Source of the DNA: an uncultured Bdellovibrionales bacterium
GTDB taxonomy: Bacteria; Bdellovibrionota; Bdellovibrionia; Bdellovibrionales; Bdellovibrionaceae
Reading direction: 5' to 3'
NCBI GenBank assembly: GCA_903926205.1
Contig: CAIYID010000061.1
Location: 1 to 59,338 of the forward strand
DNA: 59,338 nt
The notes beneath the pieces were generated by a model. It searched no databases, was not told the origin of the DNA, and saw nothing but the letters and a program-made list of their open reading frames with translations. The translations under genes and the position numbers were made by a program. This document shows positions 8,871-17,549 of this stretch, piece after piece (the stretch's first letter is position 1; each line of letters starts with the position of its first letter).

Positions 8871-8897
8871 TACACTCACTTGCTATATCTGAGTGTA
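8871..8897. promoter_or_regulatory. Perfect inverted repeat in the abiE promoter, likely AbiEi operator
   Basis: TACACTCA (8871-8878) and TGAGTGTA (8890-8897) form a perfect 8-bp inverted repeat with an 11-bp spacer, 30 bp before the AbiEi start. It surrounds a possible -35 (TTGCTA). AbiEi antitoxins of other systems autorepress by binding inverted repeats upstream of their operon, so this is the expected operator position. Confidence 0.6.
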
Positions 8898-8926
8898 TTT
8901 GATAAACTGCTTATTAGGAGCTAGAA

Positions 8927-9529
8927 ATGGATCAGGCCCACACTATTAATAATCGAAAACGCGACGCTCTTATGGCGAAGTCACTAATTACCGCCAAAGA
9001 GGCTCGCCTTGCAGGGGTGCCAAACTCGCTGCTGGATTATTATTGCAAGACAGGTTCGCTCTCAAAAGTTGGCAGAGGCATTTACATCAACACCAAGCAC
9101 GCACCCCAAATTGATTTTGAGTGGGAAGACCTGGTGTACACCACACTCAGTATTTCAAACGGAGTCATCACTGGCATTTCAGCCCTTGCGATTTATGGGC
9201 TGACTGAAGAGGTCGCAAGATTTTATTGGATCGCTGTCCCCAACGCCACATCTAAAGGTGATCGCCCGAATCTAAAACTGGTTCGTGTTCGCAACATCGA
9301 GCTGGGTCGCACGACAATTAAAATGGGTGACGTGGATGTTCCGATATTTGATGTCGAGCGCACTCTGGTTGAAGCCTTTAGACTGACCAGTGTTGAAACT
9401 GCAATCAAAGCACTGAAAGCCGCGTTTGCTCCAGGTTCAAAACATAAACCCGATGCCAAGAAAATGCTGGAGTACGCCCGCAATCTCCATGTGAAAATAG
9501 ATTCTTATCTAATGATGGTGACAACATGA
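8927..9529 (+). CDS. abiEi: AbiEi-family antitoxin (type IV toxin-antitoxin)
   Basis: 200 aa. The N-terminal winged helix matches the AbiEi_4-type domain (SLITAKEARLAGVPNSLLDYYCKTGSLSKVGRGIYI). A C-terminal antitoxin domain follows (IPIFDVERTLVEAFRLTSVETAIKALK, as in family members). It neutralises the AbiEii nucleotidyltransferase and usually represses its own operon. Start ATG 8927 has AGGAG at good spacing. The stop overlaps the toxin start by four bases, typical of co-translated pairs. AbiE systems act as abortive-infection phage defence or plasmid stabilisers. Confidence 0.88.
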   Translation: MDQAHTINNRKRDALMAKSLITAKEARLAGVPNSLLDYYCKTGSLSKVGRGIYINTKHAPQIDFEWEDLVYTTLSISNGVITGISALAIYGLTEEVARFYWIAVPNATSKGDRPNLKLVRVRNIELGRTTIKMGDVDVPIFDVERTLVEAFRLTSVETAIKALKAAFAPGSKHKPDAKKMLEYARNLHVKIDSYLMMVTT

Positions 9530-10389
9530 TTTCTGAAAATGCGATTAAGGACAGACTAAAAAACGTAGCCCGCGAACAAGGCACAACCGTTACCGATTTA
9601 TTGAAGCGATTGTATCTTGAAAGATTTCTGGCGCGTCTTGCTAAATCATCGGATGCCGACAAGTTTATTTTCAAAGGCGGCAATCTGCTTTCTTATTTTA
9701 TGGAGATCGGTCGAGAAACTAAAGACCTTGATTTCTTGGTACGCAAGTTGACCGCCGAAGTCGCACCACTGAAAGCTGCGTTTGATTCCATCGCTGCCGT
9801 AAAACTTGATGACGGTTTTGAATTGTCTCTAACAACGATTGATCCGTTAGAACAAAACCACATGAACTATCCAGGTTTTCGCGCCACGATTGCCATCAAG
9901 TTCGCTGGTGGATCATTGCGTGATAATTTGCAAATTGATCTGGGTATTGGTGATGAAGTAACGCCTGAGCGACAAGCCCTTGAGATGCTCGCCCACAAAG
10001 ACACTCCATTTTTTGAAGAGAACATTTCACTGTTGGTTTACCCAGCCGAAACCATCTTTGCAGAGAAACTTGAAACAGTGATCGCCAAGGGCGGTATCAA
10101 CTCACGGATGAAAGACTTCCACGATTTGATTTTGATGGGCCGAGAAAAAGACCTTCTGGATGTTGAGAAATTAAAAAGCGACATCCAAATCACGTTCAAA
10201 CATCGTGGCACTGATTTGAGCCTACCGTTGCAATTCATTGATGCAGACTTTGGCTTGCTTGATACCCAGTGGTCGCGGCACCTGCGCGGTCTTGGTCCGC
10301 TGGCTGAAAGATTCAAGATGCCCACCAACATTCGAGATGTGGTGCTTGAAATTAACAACTATCTTCGTCAATCAAACGTACTTACATAA
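9526..10389 (+). CDS. abiEii: AbiEii-family toxin (nucleotidyltransferase)
   Basis: 287 aa, usual for the family. The nucleotidyltransferase fold is marked by FIFKGGNLLSY at about 48-56 and the metal-binding pair in TKDLDF (D67, D69). Downstream helices include the conserved YPAETIFAEKLETVIAKGG..RMKDFHD segment. Related toxins (AbiEii, MenT) transfer nucleotides, and MenT enzymes modify tRNA acceptor ends; the target here is unknown. It is translationally coupled to the AbiEi gene and likely serves as the element's anti-phage or maintenance module. Confidence 0.88.
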   Translation: MISENAIKDRLKNVAREQGTTVTDLLKRLYLERFLARLAKSSDADKFIFKGGNLLSYFMEIGRETKDLDFLVRKLTAEVAPLKAAFDSIAAVKLDDGFELSLTTIDPLEQNHMNYPGFRATIAIKFAGGSLRDNLQIDLGIGDEVTPERQALEMLAHKDTPFFEENISLLVYPAETIFAEKLETVIAKGGINSRMKDFHDLILMGREKDLLDVEKLKSDIQITFKHRGTDLSLPLQFIDADFGLLDTQWSRHLRGLGPLAERFKMPTNIRDVVLEINNYLRQSNVLT

Positions 10390-10549
10390 TTTGTTGAGCA
10401 ATCTGTGTGGATGAAGGTGCGCCACACAGCCCCCGCACACAAACGTACAGCACACCCAGTGATTTCGCATGATTAGCAGTGATGTTTTTGAGGAGTCGCT
10501 GGGGGCTTCAAATTGGATTTAACTTATTGTTTTTGTTCTTGAAATAACC

Positions 10550-10628
10550 CTGGGGACCATTCCCCAGAGTCATCGTTTTCTTAAATGGTGGAGGCTCCGT
10601 GCGGTGGGTCCCGAGATTTTCCTCCACC
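10550..10628. other. Two hairpins downstream of abiE
   Basis: CTGGGG (10550-10555) pairs with CCCCAG (10562-10567). GGTGGAGG (10587-10594) pairs with CCTCCACC (10621-10628) across a 26-base loop. The first is followed only by a weak T-rich stretch (CGTTTTCTT) and could end the abiE transcript. The second shares its sequence with repeats before the next gene. Confidence 0.4.
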
Positions 10629-10778
10629 TACAGCGTAATATGCCTCCAGATTTCACCGTGATATTAGCAGCTTAGAATCAGCTATGGCAAGGCATCTTCA
10701 GTCAAGTGGATGCAATTTGATGCCTCTGGCAGCGTTCGTTGGTGGAGGAGAAAACTGAAGCCCTAAAACCAGTGGAGG
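10587..10778. repeat. Repeated GGTGGAGG boxes upstream of the XRE gene
   Basis: GGTGGAGG occurs at 10587-10594 and 10741-10748, inverted at 10621-10628, and as GTGGAGG at 10772-10778 immediately before the HTH start. The last copy doubles as its Shine-Dalgarno. The clustering in a 400-bp gene-free stretch suggests operator boxes for the HTH protein, though GGAGG-type words can also occur by chance. I see no gene in 10390-10790. Confidence 0.35.
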
Positions 10779-10790
10779 AAACTTAGCTAT

Positions 10791-11171
10791 ATGCTTACTC
10801 AGCACTTAGTAGAATCGGCGGCAAAAGACAAATGGCGCACCCGCAGCGCAAGGGTGATTATGACTAACGAAGCACGGGCACTCCGTGAGCTACGCATCGC
10901 TCGTGGCCTGTCGATGCGTAAAGCTGGCGAACTGATTGGCGTCACCGATTCCTACATATCTCACATTGAAAACGGACGTGTTGATTTCCCGAAAGGTGAG
11001 CGGCTGGAAAAGATTCTGAGCGCCTATGGTGGAATGAAACTCAAAAGCTTTAATGAGAAGGCAAGAAACTGGCGTGAAAAAATGACCGTTAAAGACGAGC
11101 TTTTGGAGCTAGTTGAAAGAATGAACGATGACAAGATTTGCATTCTCTTGAGCCTGGCAAAGTCGATTTGA
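10791..11171 (+). CDS. XRE-family HTH regulator
   Basis: 126 aa, or 103 aa if ATG 10860 (preceded by AAGG) is the real start. The HTH is plain: LRELRIARGLSMRKAGELIG then VTDSYISHIENGRVDF, as in Cro/CI-type repressors. A short helical tail follows. It stands alone on the plus strand between abiE and the methylase and is preceded by repeated GGTGGAGG boxes that could be its operators. It may control abiE or the element rather than the R-M locus, which has its own C-protein. Confidence 0.75.
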   Translation: MLTQHLVESAAKDKWRTRSARVIMTNEARALRELRIARGLSMRKAGELIGVTDSYISHIENGRVDFPKGERLEKILSAYGGMKLKSFNEKARNWREKMTVKDELLELVERMNDDKICILLSLAKSI

Positions 11172-11261
11172 TAAGTCGGCGATGGGCCAAATGACTTTTT
11201 CATCGACTTTTGAATTTGCTTTTAGTCCAGCAAATCAACCACCAGAACCAAATTACTAAAT

Positions 11262-12098
11262 TCAATAATTTAAGACGAGGAGCTCTTTGATGTCTCGATT
11301 TTGTGAATTGAGATTTATTTCTCTGCGAGCATGGATGGTTTCAAGCCGATAGCCTTTGAATATCTCTCTAATAAAAGGAGTATCGCTATTGCTAACTGCC
11401 CACCTTACTCCTTTATCATCCAGCTCATTGCACAAGCTTGCCAGTCGCAAATGCTGCGGTTCCCGAAATTGCCCAGCAGTGTATCTGTTGAAATCTGAAA
11501 AACCGCCCACTTTGTAGTATGGGGGATCAAAATAAACGAAGTCATTTCGGGTAACATCGACTAAGCAGTCTTCAAAATCACCTGTCGAAAATTTTACCTG
11601 CTTCAGTGCCTTTGATACAGCAGCCAAATTTTCGATCGAATAGTACCGCCTCTGATATTCCCCATAAGGCACATTGAACTGGCCTTTTTTATTTACCCTG
11701 AAGAGGCCCCTAAAACATGTTTTGTTTAAAAAAATAAAGCTGGCGGCCCTTTTTTCTACTGAAAGCGAACTAGGATCAACCTCACGAACTCTAAGAAAAT
11801 CCTCTTTTGTATTCGGCAACTTGTCGAGCTCTCGAGCGACAGCTTTAAAATTGTCTCGCAGCGCCTGGTATGTGTCGATAAGCCAACCATTTTCATCATT
11901 TACAAAAGCCCTTGAATGATTTAGAGCAAAAAAAACAGAACCACCACCAACGAAGGGCTCATAATAACATTCAAAATCAGAAGGAAAGAGTGGAAGGATT
12001 TGAGCAAGCAAGGCCTGCTTCCCCCCAGCCCATTTAATAAAAGGTTCGGCTCGACTGGGCCGAACTGAGTTTGAAGTAGTGAGGTTCAATAATTCCAT
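11262..12098 (-). CDS. Dam/DpnM-type N6-adenine DNA methyltransferase
   Basis: 278 aa D12-class methylase. The AdoMet motif is FIKWAGGKQALL (about 20-31) with EPFVGGGSV at 47-55. The catalytic motif is DPPYY at 191-195. The recognition region contains NKTCFRGLFRVNKKGQFNVPYG, very like Dam and M.DpnII, so GATC is the likely target (inferred). It is divergent from the C-protein and nuclease genes. Its ATG lies only six bases from the C-box dyad, leaving almost no leader, so the mRNA may be nearly leaderless and sensitive to C-protein binding. Confidence 0.92.
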   Translation of the reverse strand: MELLNLTTSNSVRPSRAEPFIKWAGGKQALLAQILPLFPSDFECYYEPFVGGGSVFFALNHSRAFVNDENGWLIDTYQALRDNFKAVARELDKLPNTKEDFLRVREVDPSSLSVEKRAASFIFLNKTCFRGLFRVNKKGQFNVPYGEYQRRYYSIENLAAVSKALKQVKFSTGDFEDCLVDVTRNDFVYFDPPYYKVGGFSDFNRYTAGQFREPQHLRLASLCNELDDKGVRWAVSNSDTPFIREIFKGYRLETIHARREINLNSQNRDIKELLVLNY

Positions 12099-12104
12099 CT
12101 AAAT

Positions 12105-12135
12105 GATACTCATAGTCTGTAGACTTAAAAGTATC
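12105..12135. promoter_or_regulatory. C-box operator between methylase and C-protein/REase genes
   Basis: GATACTCATAGTC (12105-12117) and GACTTAAAAGTATC (12122-12135) are near-mirror arms around TGTA. The internal AGTC/GACT pair is the hallmark of C-box operators bound by restriction controller proteins. A -10-like TATCAAT (12143-12149) follows and would start transcription near 12157, at the C-protein ATG. On the other strand TATCAT inside the left arm could serve the methylase. C-protein binding would thus set both promoters. Confidence 0.7.
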
Positions 12136-12156
12136 TTGGGGATATCAATTAAGTCA

Positions 12157-12384
12157 ATGGTTAAAAAAAAATCAATCCTTTGTGCGAAATTCGGAAATCG
12201 CATCCGAGATCTACGCCAAAAAAATGGCTATTCCCAGGAAGGATTCGCCAACCACGTCGGAATGCATAGAACATACCTTGGCGGGTTAGAACGTGGCGAG
12301 CGAAATCCTACTCTTACCATATTGATGCGCCTTGCCTCCGGTCTTGAGATAACAATTTCGGAATTAACCGTGGGGATAATGTGA
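12157..12384 (+). CDS. Restriction controller (C) protein, XRE family
   Basis: 75 aa, the usual C-protein size. The HTH reads IRDLRQKNGYSQEGFANHVG, then MHRTYLGGLERGERNPTLT, and ends with the LASGLEITISELT helix of the family. I chose ATG 12157 over 12103 because 12103 lies inside the C-box, while a -10 element ends 7 bases upstream of 12157. C-protein mRNAs are commonly leaderless. C-proteins delay nuclease expression until the methylase has protected the genome. Overlaps the nuclease gene by four bases (GTGA). Confidence 0.82.
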   Translation: MVKKKSILCAKFGNRIRDLRQKNGYSQEGFANHVGMHRTYLGGLERGERNPTLTILMRLASGLEITISELTVGIM

Positions 12385-13214
12385 AATTCGATTTAAGGCA
12401 GTCGCTCCGGGCTAAATACGAAATTGAAAATCCATTTTGGGACCTGGTGAGGTTTTATGCTTCCCTTGGAAAGAAAAAAACGCGTCAAAAAGAGTTTCTA
12501 AGCGATTTGGCAAAAAAGGAAGCAAGAAGTGGTTCCTTACGTGAGCACTTATCTATTAGTAACCTTATCGCAGATGACCTTTTGGCATATATAAATTGGA
12601 GAACCGAATATACGAAAGAGGCATTGACTCTATTCCGCTCGGAAGAAGAGGCCCTTAATTTTTGCAAGGATGAGAATTTCTCGGTGGGCGTAACTCAAAC
12701 AAAGAGCAAAGACCATCATCAATCGTCCAAATCTTTGATCTCGGCAGTTTCAAATATTGCAATGACGGTCTGCTCGACTACAGGTATTTCGCTTGAGACA
12801 AATCCACAAGAACGCTGTGTCTGGTTGATAAATAATCAGCTCCATGTTTCAGCAAGAAATCTAGATGGAGCAATTCCCGGAATCAAAGACCCTTTCATTG
12901 TTTGGGAAATCAAGGAATATTGGGGCAAAACCAGCGGCGGCAGTAAAATGTCTGATGCCGTATATGAGTGCCATTTGGTTGGCCGAGAAATTCGCGATTA
13001 CGAAAAAAAGATCAATCAAAAAATACATCACATTGTTTTTCTTGACGGGAGAGATCAATGGCACGCGAGGGTGTCGGATGCCTCTCGATTCATAGACCTT
13101 GAGAGTCAAGGCTTAATAGATCACTTGGTAATTGGGAAAATGGTTGAGGACCAGTGGCAGCGCATTCTCAGTGAGATTTTGAATCAAGTTCCAAGGAATA
13201 GGACGCCAAAATGA
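12381..13214 (+). CDS. Putative type II restriction endonuclease, PD-(D/E)XK
   Basis: 277 aa. The nuclease core is visible: D162 in NLDGAIPG, then E176 and K178 in FIVWEIKEYWGKTSGG, a D-x13-E-x-K arrangement. A hydrophobic strand follows (KIHHIVFLDGRDQWHARV). Position after a C-protein gene and opposite a Dam-type methylase makes restriction endonuclease the best call; the cut site would match the methylase, probably GATC. The GTG start has GGGGA at 5-6 bases. It overlaps the C-protein gene and the downstream AIPR gene by four bases each, so all three form one operon. Confidence 0.75.
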   Translation: MKFDLRQSLRAKYEIENPFWDLVRFYASLGKKKTRQKEFLSDLAKKEARSGSLREHLSISNLIADDLLAYINWRTEYTKEALTLFRSEEEALNFCKDENFSVGVTQTKSKDHHQSSKSLISAVSNIAMTVCSTTGISLETNPQERCVWLINNQLHVSARNLDGAIPGIKDPFIVWEIKEYWGKTSGGSKMSDAVYECHLVGREIRDYEKKINQKIHHIVFLDGRDQWHARVSDASRFIDLESQGLIDHLVIGKMVEDQWQRILSEILNQVPRNRTPK

Positions 13215-14872
13215 GCATAGTTCATGTAAATCAAATAAAGGATAAATTAGGACGAGAGTTTAAGGGAAAAATTGATTTATCAGATTGCGGTGGCGCCGAT
13301 TCCGAAAACTTCTTTCTATCTCGGAGTCTTGCTGCTTATGCATTGCAGACCATAGCAAATGTTTCAACTGAAGTCGCCTCAAAGGCAATTACCGACGGGT
13401 CAAATGACAACGGCTTAGATGCAATTCTGTTTTCCAAAAATAACAAGCAGTTGTTTTTGATACAGTCAAAATGGATTCACGACGGAAAAGGGGAGCCAGA
13501 TAATGCCAGCGTAAAGAAGTTCATTGCGGGTATTAAGGACATTTTTAATCTTGAGTTCGATAGGTTTAACAATAAGGTTCAGGAAAAACGATCCGAAATA
13601 GATGAAGCTCTTCGAGATCCGGAAACTCGCTATTCAGCAGTTTTAGTTCATACTGGATCCAGTAATATGGCCGAGCCTTCTCGGCGTGATCTTGATGACC
13701 TTAAAGCCGAGATAAACGACATCAGTGACGTGTTTTCGGTTTCCGTGTGGAATCAGGCAACTTTATACAAATCACTTACCAACAGTATTTCGGGCGAGCC
13801 CGTCAATTTGGAAATCGCCCTTAAACATTTTGGGAAAATCGATAATCCCATTAAGGCATGGTACGGACACGTTAACGGACTAGAGGTGGCACAGTGGTGG
13901 AAGGACTACGAAAGTAGATTGTTCAATCAAAACCTAAGGAGCCATTTGGGCGAAACTGATATTAACAGTGAGATTGGCTCCACCATTGAAAGTGATCCTG
14001 AAAAATTTTGGTATTTCAACAATGGCATCACAATTATATGTAAAAAAATTCAAAAGACCATGGTTGGCGGATCTGACAGAGAAGTTGGTACCTTTCATTG
14101 TACCGATGTTAGTATTGTAAATGGTGCCCAGACCGTAAGTTCCATTGGTAGGTCCGAACAAAAAAATATAAGGAATCTAGAAAAAATATCAGTTCAGACG
14201 AGATTGATTGAAGTAAGTGAAGATGCTTTTTCGCAAAAAATAACTAGAACAAATAATAGGCAAAACGAAGTTAAGAATCGAGATTTTGTCCGACTTGATC
14301 CGCAACAGACAAGGATTCGAGATGAGCTAGCTATTTCTGGGGTTGAATATCGCCTTATGCGGTCGGACAATACAGCTGATTCGGAAACCTCATTCGACTT
14401 GGTTATGGTAACGACGGCACTTGCTTGCGCATCGAAGGATGTCAAAATTGTAGTTCAATTGAAAAGGGAGATTGGCAAACTTTGGGATGATTTGGACAAA
14501 GGTTTTTACAAAGCTCTATTTAATGCGAGCGTATCAGGCGCGTTTGTACTTAGAGCCGTTCAACTTCAACGCCAGATTGATTCCGCAATTAGTGAGCTTT
14601 CTCAATCACTGAGCCCGTCCGCTGGAAGGCCTTATGGCATTGCAGTTCACGGAAATAGAATTATTGCCGCCAAGGTTTTCAATACCTTGAATGAAACGTT
14701 TTTTGCAATTTCCCATCGTGGGGAAGCAGAAGTTGCTGAGGAAGGTTCTCAAATTAAGAAAATAGTTGAATCAACTTTTGGCGATCTAAAAATGAAAGTA
14801 AATGCCAAATACGCCACTGCGATGCTCCCTACCCTGTTTAAGAATGCTTCAAAATGTGCAGATTTTATTTGA
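13211..14872 (+). CDS. AIPR-family abortive-infection protein with nuclease domain
   Basis: 553 aa. The N-terminus has a Mrr/PD-(D/E)XK-like core: GSNDNGLDAILF (D70), then LFLIQSKW (Q85, K87). The C-terminal two thirds match AIPR (PF10592), with hallmark FWYFNNGITI at 266-275 and VNGAQTVSS at 303-311, followed by R/N-rich ITRTNNRQNEV. AIPR proteins are linked to phage resistance. Here the gene is coupled by a four-base overlap to a C-protein-controlled restriction nuclease, suggesting it is a second effector or a back-up of the R-M system. Confidence 0.85.
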   Translation: MSIVHVNQIKDKLGREFKGKIDLSDCGGADSENFFLSRSLAAYALQTIANVSTEVASKAITDGSNDNGLDAILFSKNNKQLFLIQSKWIHDGKGEPDNASVKKFIAGIKDIFNLEFDRFNNKVQEKRSEIDEALRDPETRYSAVLVHTGSSNMAEPSRRDLDDLKAEINDISDVFSVSVWNQATLYKSLTNSISGEPVNLEIALKHFGKIDNPIKAWYGHVNGLEVAQWWKDYESRLFNQNLRSHLGETDINSEIGSTIESDPEKFWYFNNGITIICKKIQKTMVGGSDREVGTFHCTDVSIVNGAQTVSSIGRSEQKNIRNLEKISVQTRLIEVSEDAFSQKITRTNNRQNEVKNRDFVRLDPQQTRIRDELAISGVEYRLMRSDNTADSETSFDLVMVTTALACASKDVKIVVQLKREIGKLWDDLDKGFYKALFNASVSGAFVLRAVQLQRQIDSAISELSQSLSPSAGRPYGIAVHGNRIIAAKVFNTLNETFFAISHRGEAEVAEEGSQIKKIVESTFGDLKMKVNAKYATAMLPTLFKNASKCADFI

Positions 14873-15176
14873 TTTCCAACCGCCCTTAGACGTTACGAAT
14901 CATACCCACTGTGGCGCGCATGAATTGCCACATGCTCATCCATGATCCCATGAATCTTTCATTGCAAATTTCAAATTCAATTTTTGATTTTAGTTTTTTT
15001 CAACGATATAAATGAAGTTTGTAAAAAAATGGCGAACTTGCGTCAACAAATTCGCCAAATAAATCGGACTTTATGGTACCGGAAATGCAAAGTCAGTTTA
15101 GGAGGTCACTCCTTTTCTGTCAAGGAATCCATGAAGTCCTTATTTGAGGTCTGTAGACATCAACAAGGGGGTTTTC
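14873..15176. other. Gene-free stretch between AIPR and primase genes
   Basis: About 300 bases with no convincing gene. An 87-codon frame exists but its tail overlaps the primase gene and its composition is not protein-like. Two short inverted repeats are present: GTGGC/GCCAC near 14911-14930 and TGGCGAA/TTCGCCA near 15030-15058. No T-run follows either. The last 20 bases hold the primase ribosome site. Confidence 0.4.
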
Positions 15177-17549
15177 GTGGAGATCGTTTCGTATCTTCAA
15201 GGGATTGGTTTGTCAGTCGAGCTGGAAGGCAAAGGCTGGAAAGTTAAACAATGTATCTTCTGTGGTCACAATGACTGCTTCAAGGTTTCGCCCGAAGGAT
15301 TTTTCAAGTGCTTTAGTTGCAATGCCGCTGGCGACACTTTCAAATTTGAGTCGCTACGCTCTGGTATATCGTACCAAGAGGCAAAATCAAAAATCGCGGG
15401 CGCAACAGTCATCTCGATGCCTGATCCCGAGCGCGACAGGATGGAGCGAAATCATAAGAGGTTGATTGAGACACCAGAATATCTGGCTTGGCTGACTGAC
15501 CGACGCAAGATACCAGCAGTTGTAATTCAACGGTTTAGAATTGGCTGTTTCGTTGCCGACGATGGAAAGGTTCATTACTCGTTCCCATATTTTGATGGCC
15601 CAACGCTTGCGAACGTTAAATACAGAACAATAGACAAGCAGATTTACTTCAGAAAGGGCGGCACTGAGTTTCTATTCAATCGCAATGCTCTACAGAATAC
15701 TGACCGGGTGCTGGTGGTAGAGGGCGAATTGGACTGTCTCGCCGCTTACGCATATAAATTGAAAGTCCCATGCCTTTCAGTGGGCCTTGGTGCCGGGAAT
15801 ATGAAACTCGGCTGGAAGAATGATTTTGGCGATGTTTCGCAGATTCTAATTTGTTTCGATAACGACGACGCTGGTCGCAGCGGTGCCATAAAATTGGGTG
15901 AAATGCTTGGCCGCGAGAAATGTCGAATTGTCCGACTGCCAGAATCGGTAAGTGATTTGAACGAGGCATTGATTCAAGGGCTTGCAAAAGAAGACATTGA
16001 AGAATGTCTCGCTAGAAGCCTTAGGCTCGATCAAGTCGAAATCTTTCGTGCCATCGAGGCCATACCACAAGACGAACCTGTCATAGGTGAAAAAATCAAA
16101 GAAGTGCTAAAAATGATCGCTGAACGGCCCAATGCTGAAGTTGAAGATTACATTCGCGCCGTTCGCCAAAGGTTCCCAGAGATTTCGTATCGGCAGGTTT
16201 TGGACTTTAGGAGTCAAGTAAAGACGATAAGACATTTTAAAAAGCTTGAGCAGCTCGAAGAAGAGAAGCCCGAAGAAGTTCTCGATATTCCGCAAGACAT
16301 TAAAGACGACGCAATGGCGCTGCTTAAAAGTCCAAATCTATTTGACACCATTTCAGATACGATCACTAGCCAGGGCATTGTCGGCGAAGACTTAAATAAA
16401 GTTCCTCTCTGGCTTTTCATGCTTTCTAGGAAACTTGATAAACCGATCCATGCCGTGGTGTTTGGACAGAGTTCAAGCGGAAAAAGTGAGCTTGTTAAAA
16501 CCATTCTAAAAACTGTGCCGGAGGAAGACATATTAGAGTTCACCAGCATGACTGCCAGGGCTTTAGACTATCGAGACGGAGACTTGATCGACAAAATAAT
16601 TTTTATCGCCGAGTTCGACGGCGCAGACGAAATTACTTATTCAATTCGTGTCGCGCAGAGTGAAGGCAAACTCATTCGATCCTATGCAACCAAAGATGAA
16701 GAAACTGGTGAAATGCGAAATGTGGAAAAGACAGTTGAGGTCAAATCCATGTTCGTCCTCACAACTACTCGCTCGTCGATCCATAACGAGAACTACACCC
16801 GTTGCTTTGGCCTGTACTCCGATGAGTCCATGAAACAAACCCAGCGCGTGATTGAATTTATAAAAAGCACTCAAACGAGGGATTATCAAAGGCAAGAGGC
16901 AGATCGAAGGCGTAAGGCCGAGGTCTTGAAAGCGGCGCAAAGACTCTTATGCCCAATCGCGGTCAACGTGGGATATGCGCATTTGCTTGAGTTTCCTGAC
17001 AGCACCACCCGCAACCGTCGCGATATGAGCAGATTCTTAAGTTTTTTAAAGGTGATTGCTTACTTGCGACAGTTCCAAAAGGAAATCGTGCGCGACGAAA
17101 TTGGAGAATACATAGAGGCCGACTTGGAGGACTATTTTTTGGCCCACCATTATCTGCTGCCAATTATCAGAAACACTTTGGAAGACCTAACCCCGCGATC
17201 TATGCAGGTGCTAGAAGTTTGCTGCATGGTTCAGAACGAACTTCGCCAAAGCTCTCTGATTGAAGATCAGGATGGAACTTTTACTGTTAAACAGGTCCAA
17301 GAAAAAGCTGCGAAAATAGGTGTTGATTTTAAAAATGTCGTCAACCTGAGGCAAGAACTTCAGCATCTTTGTGAGCACGAATACCTTGATCTGGTTAATG
17401 GGAAATGGGGGCAAAAAGGAGGCCGCCACATCTTCAAAGTTATCGCCAATTTTAAGGTCGATGATGAAGGCCGCATTTCAAGTGTTGAGACGAAAGACCA
17501 GGCATTGCTTACGCCGACCGAACTGAGTGAACGACTCAATCAAAAGTAA
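15177..17549 (+). CDS. Primase-ATPase: zinc finger, Toprim and AAA+-like domain
   Basis: 790 aa from GTG 15177, chosen because AAGGGGG precedes it. The N-terminal CHC2-type zinc finger has Cys at about 26, 29, 45 and 48, then FKCFSCNAAGD. The Toprim core has VVEGELD (E182) and FDNDDAG (D228). A P-loop domain starts about residue 425 with GQSSSGKS (430-437) and a Walker-B-like IIFIAEFDG. This plan is that of primase-helicases encoded by integrative elements: it lays primers and may unwind DNA during element replication. The AAA+ part is not DnaB-like, so helicase activity is uncertain. Confidence 0.85.
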   Translation: MEIVSYLQGIGLSVELEGKGWKVKQCIFCGHNDCFKVSPEGFFKCFSCNAAGDTFKFESLRSGISYQEAKSKIAGATVISMPDPERDRMERNHKRLIETPEYLAWLTDRRKIPAVVIQRFRIGCFVADDGKVHYSFPYFDGPTLANVKYRTIDKQIYFRKGGTEFLFNRNALQNTDRVLVVEGELDCLAAYAYKLKVPCLSVGLGAGNMKLGWKNDFGDVSQILICFDNDDAGRSGAIKLGEMLGREKCRIVRLPESVSDLNEALIQGLAKEDIEECLARSLRLDQVEIFRAIEAIPQDEPVIGEKIKEVLKMIAERPNAEVEDYIRAVRQRFPEISYRQVLDFRSQVKTIRHFKKLEQLEEEKPEEVLDIPQDIKDDAMALLKSPNLFDTISDTITSQGIVGEDLNKVPLWLFMLSRKLDKPIHAVVFGQSSSGKSELVKTILKTVPEEDILEFTSMTARALDYRDGDLIDKIIFIAEFDGADEITYSIRVAQSEGKLIRSYATKDEETGEMRNVEKTVEVKSMFVLTTTRSSIHNENYTRCFGLYSDESMKQTQRVIEFIKSTQTRDYQRQEADRRRKAEVLKAAQRLLCPIAVNVGYAHLLEFPDSTTRNRRDMSRFLSFLKVIAYLRQFQKEIVRDEIGEYIEADLEDYFLAHHYLLPIIRNTLEDLTPRSMQVLEVCCMVQNELRQSSLIEDQDGTFTVKQVQEKAAKIGVDFKNVVNLRQELQHLCEHEYLDLVNGKWGQKGGRHIFKVIANFKVDDEGRISSVETKDQALLTPTELSERLNQK

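Noticed and set aside
10587..10596. TGGTGGAGGC shared with the ssrA 3' end, considered as a second attachment site
   Set aside because: Similarity stops after about 10 bases; the T-arm sequence of ssrA is absent, so it is not a duplicated att site.
14984..15247. 87-aa plus-strand frame before the primase gene
   Set aside because: No ribosome site and its tail overlaps the well-supported primase start; composition is not protein-like.
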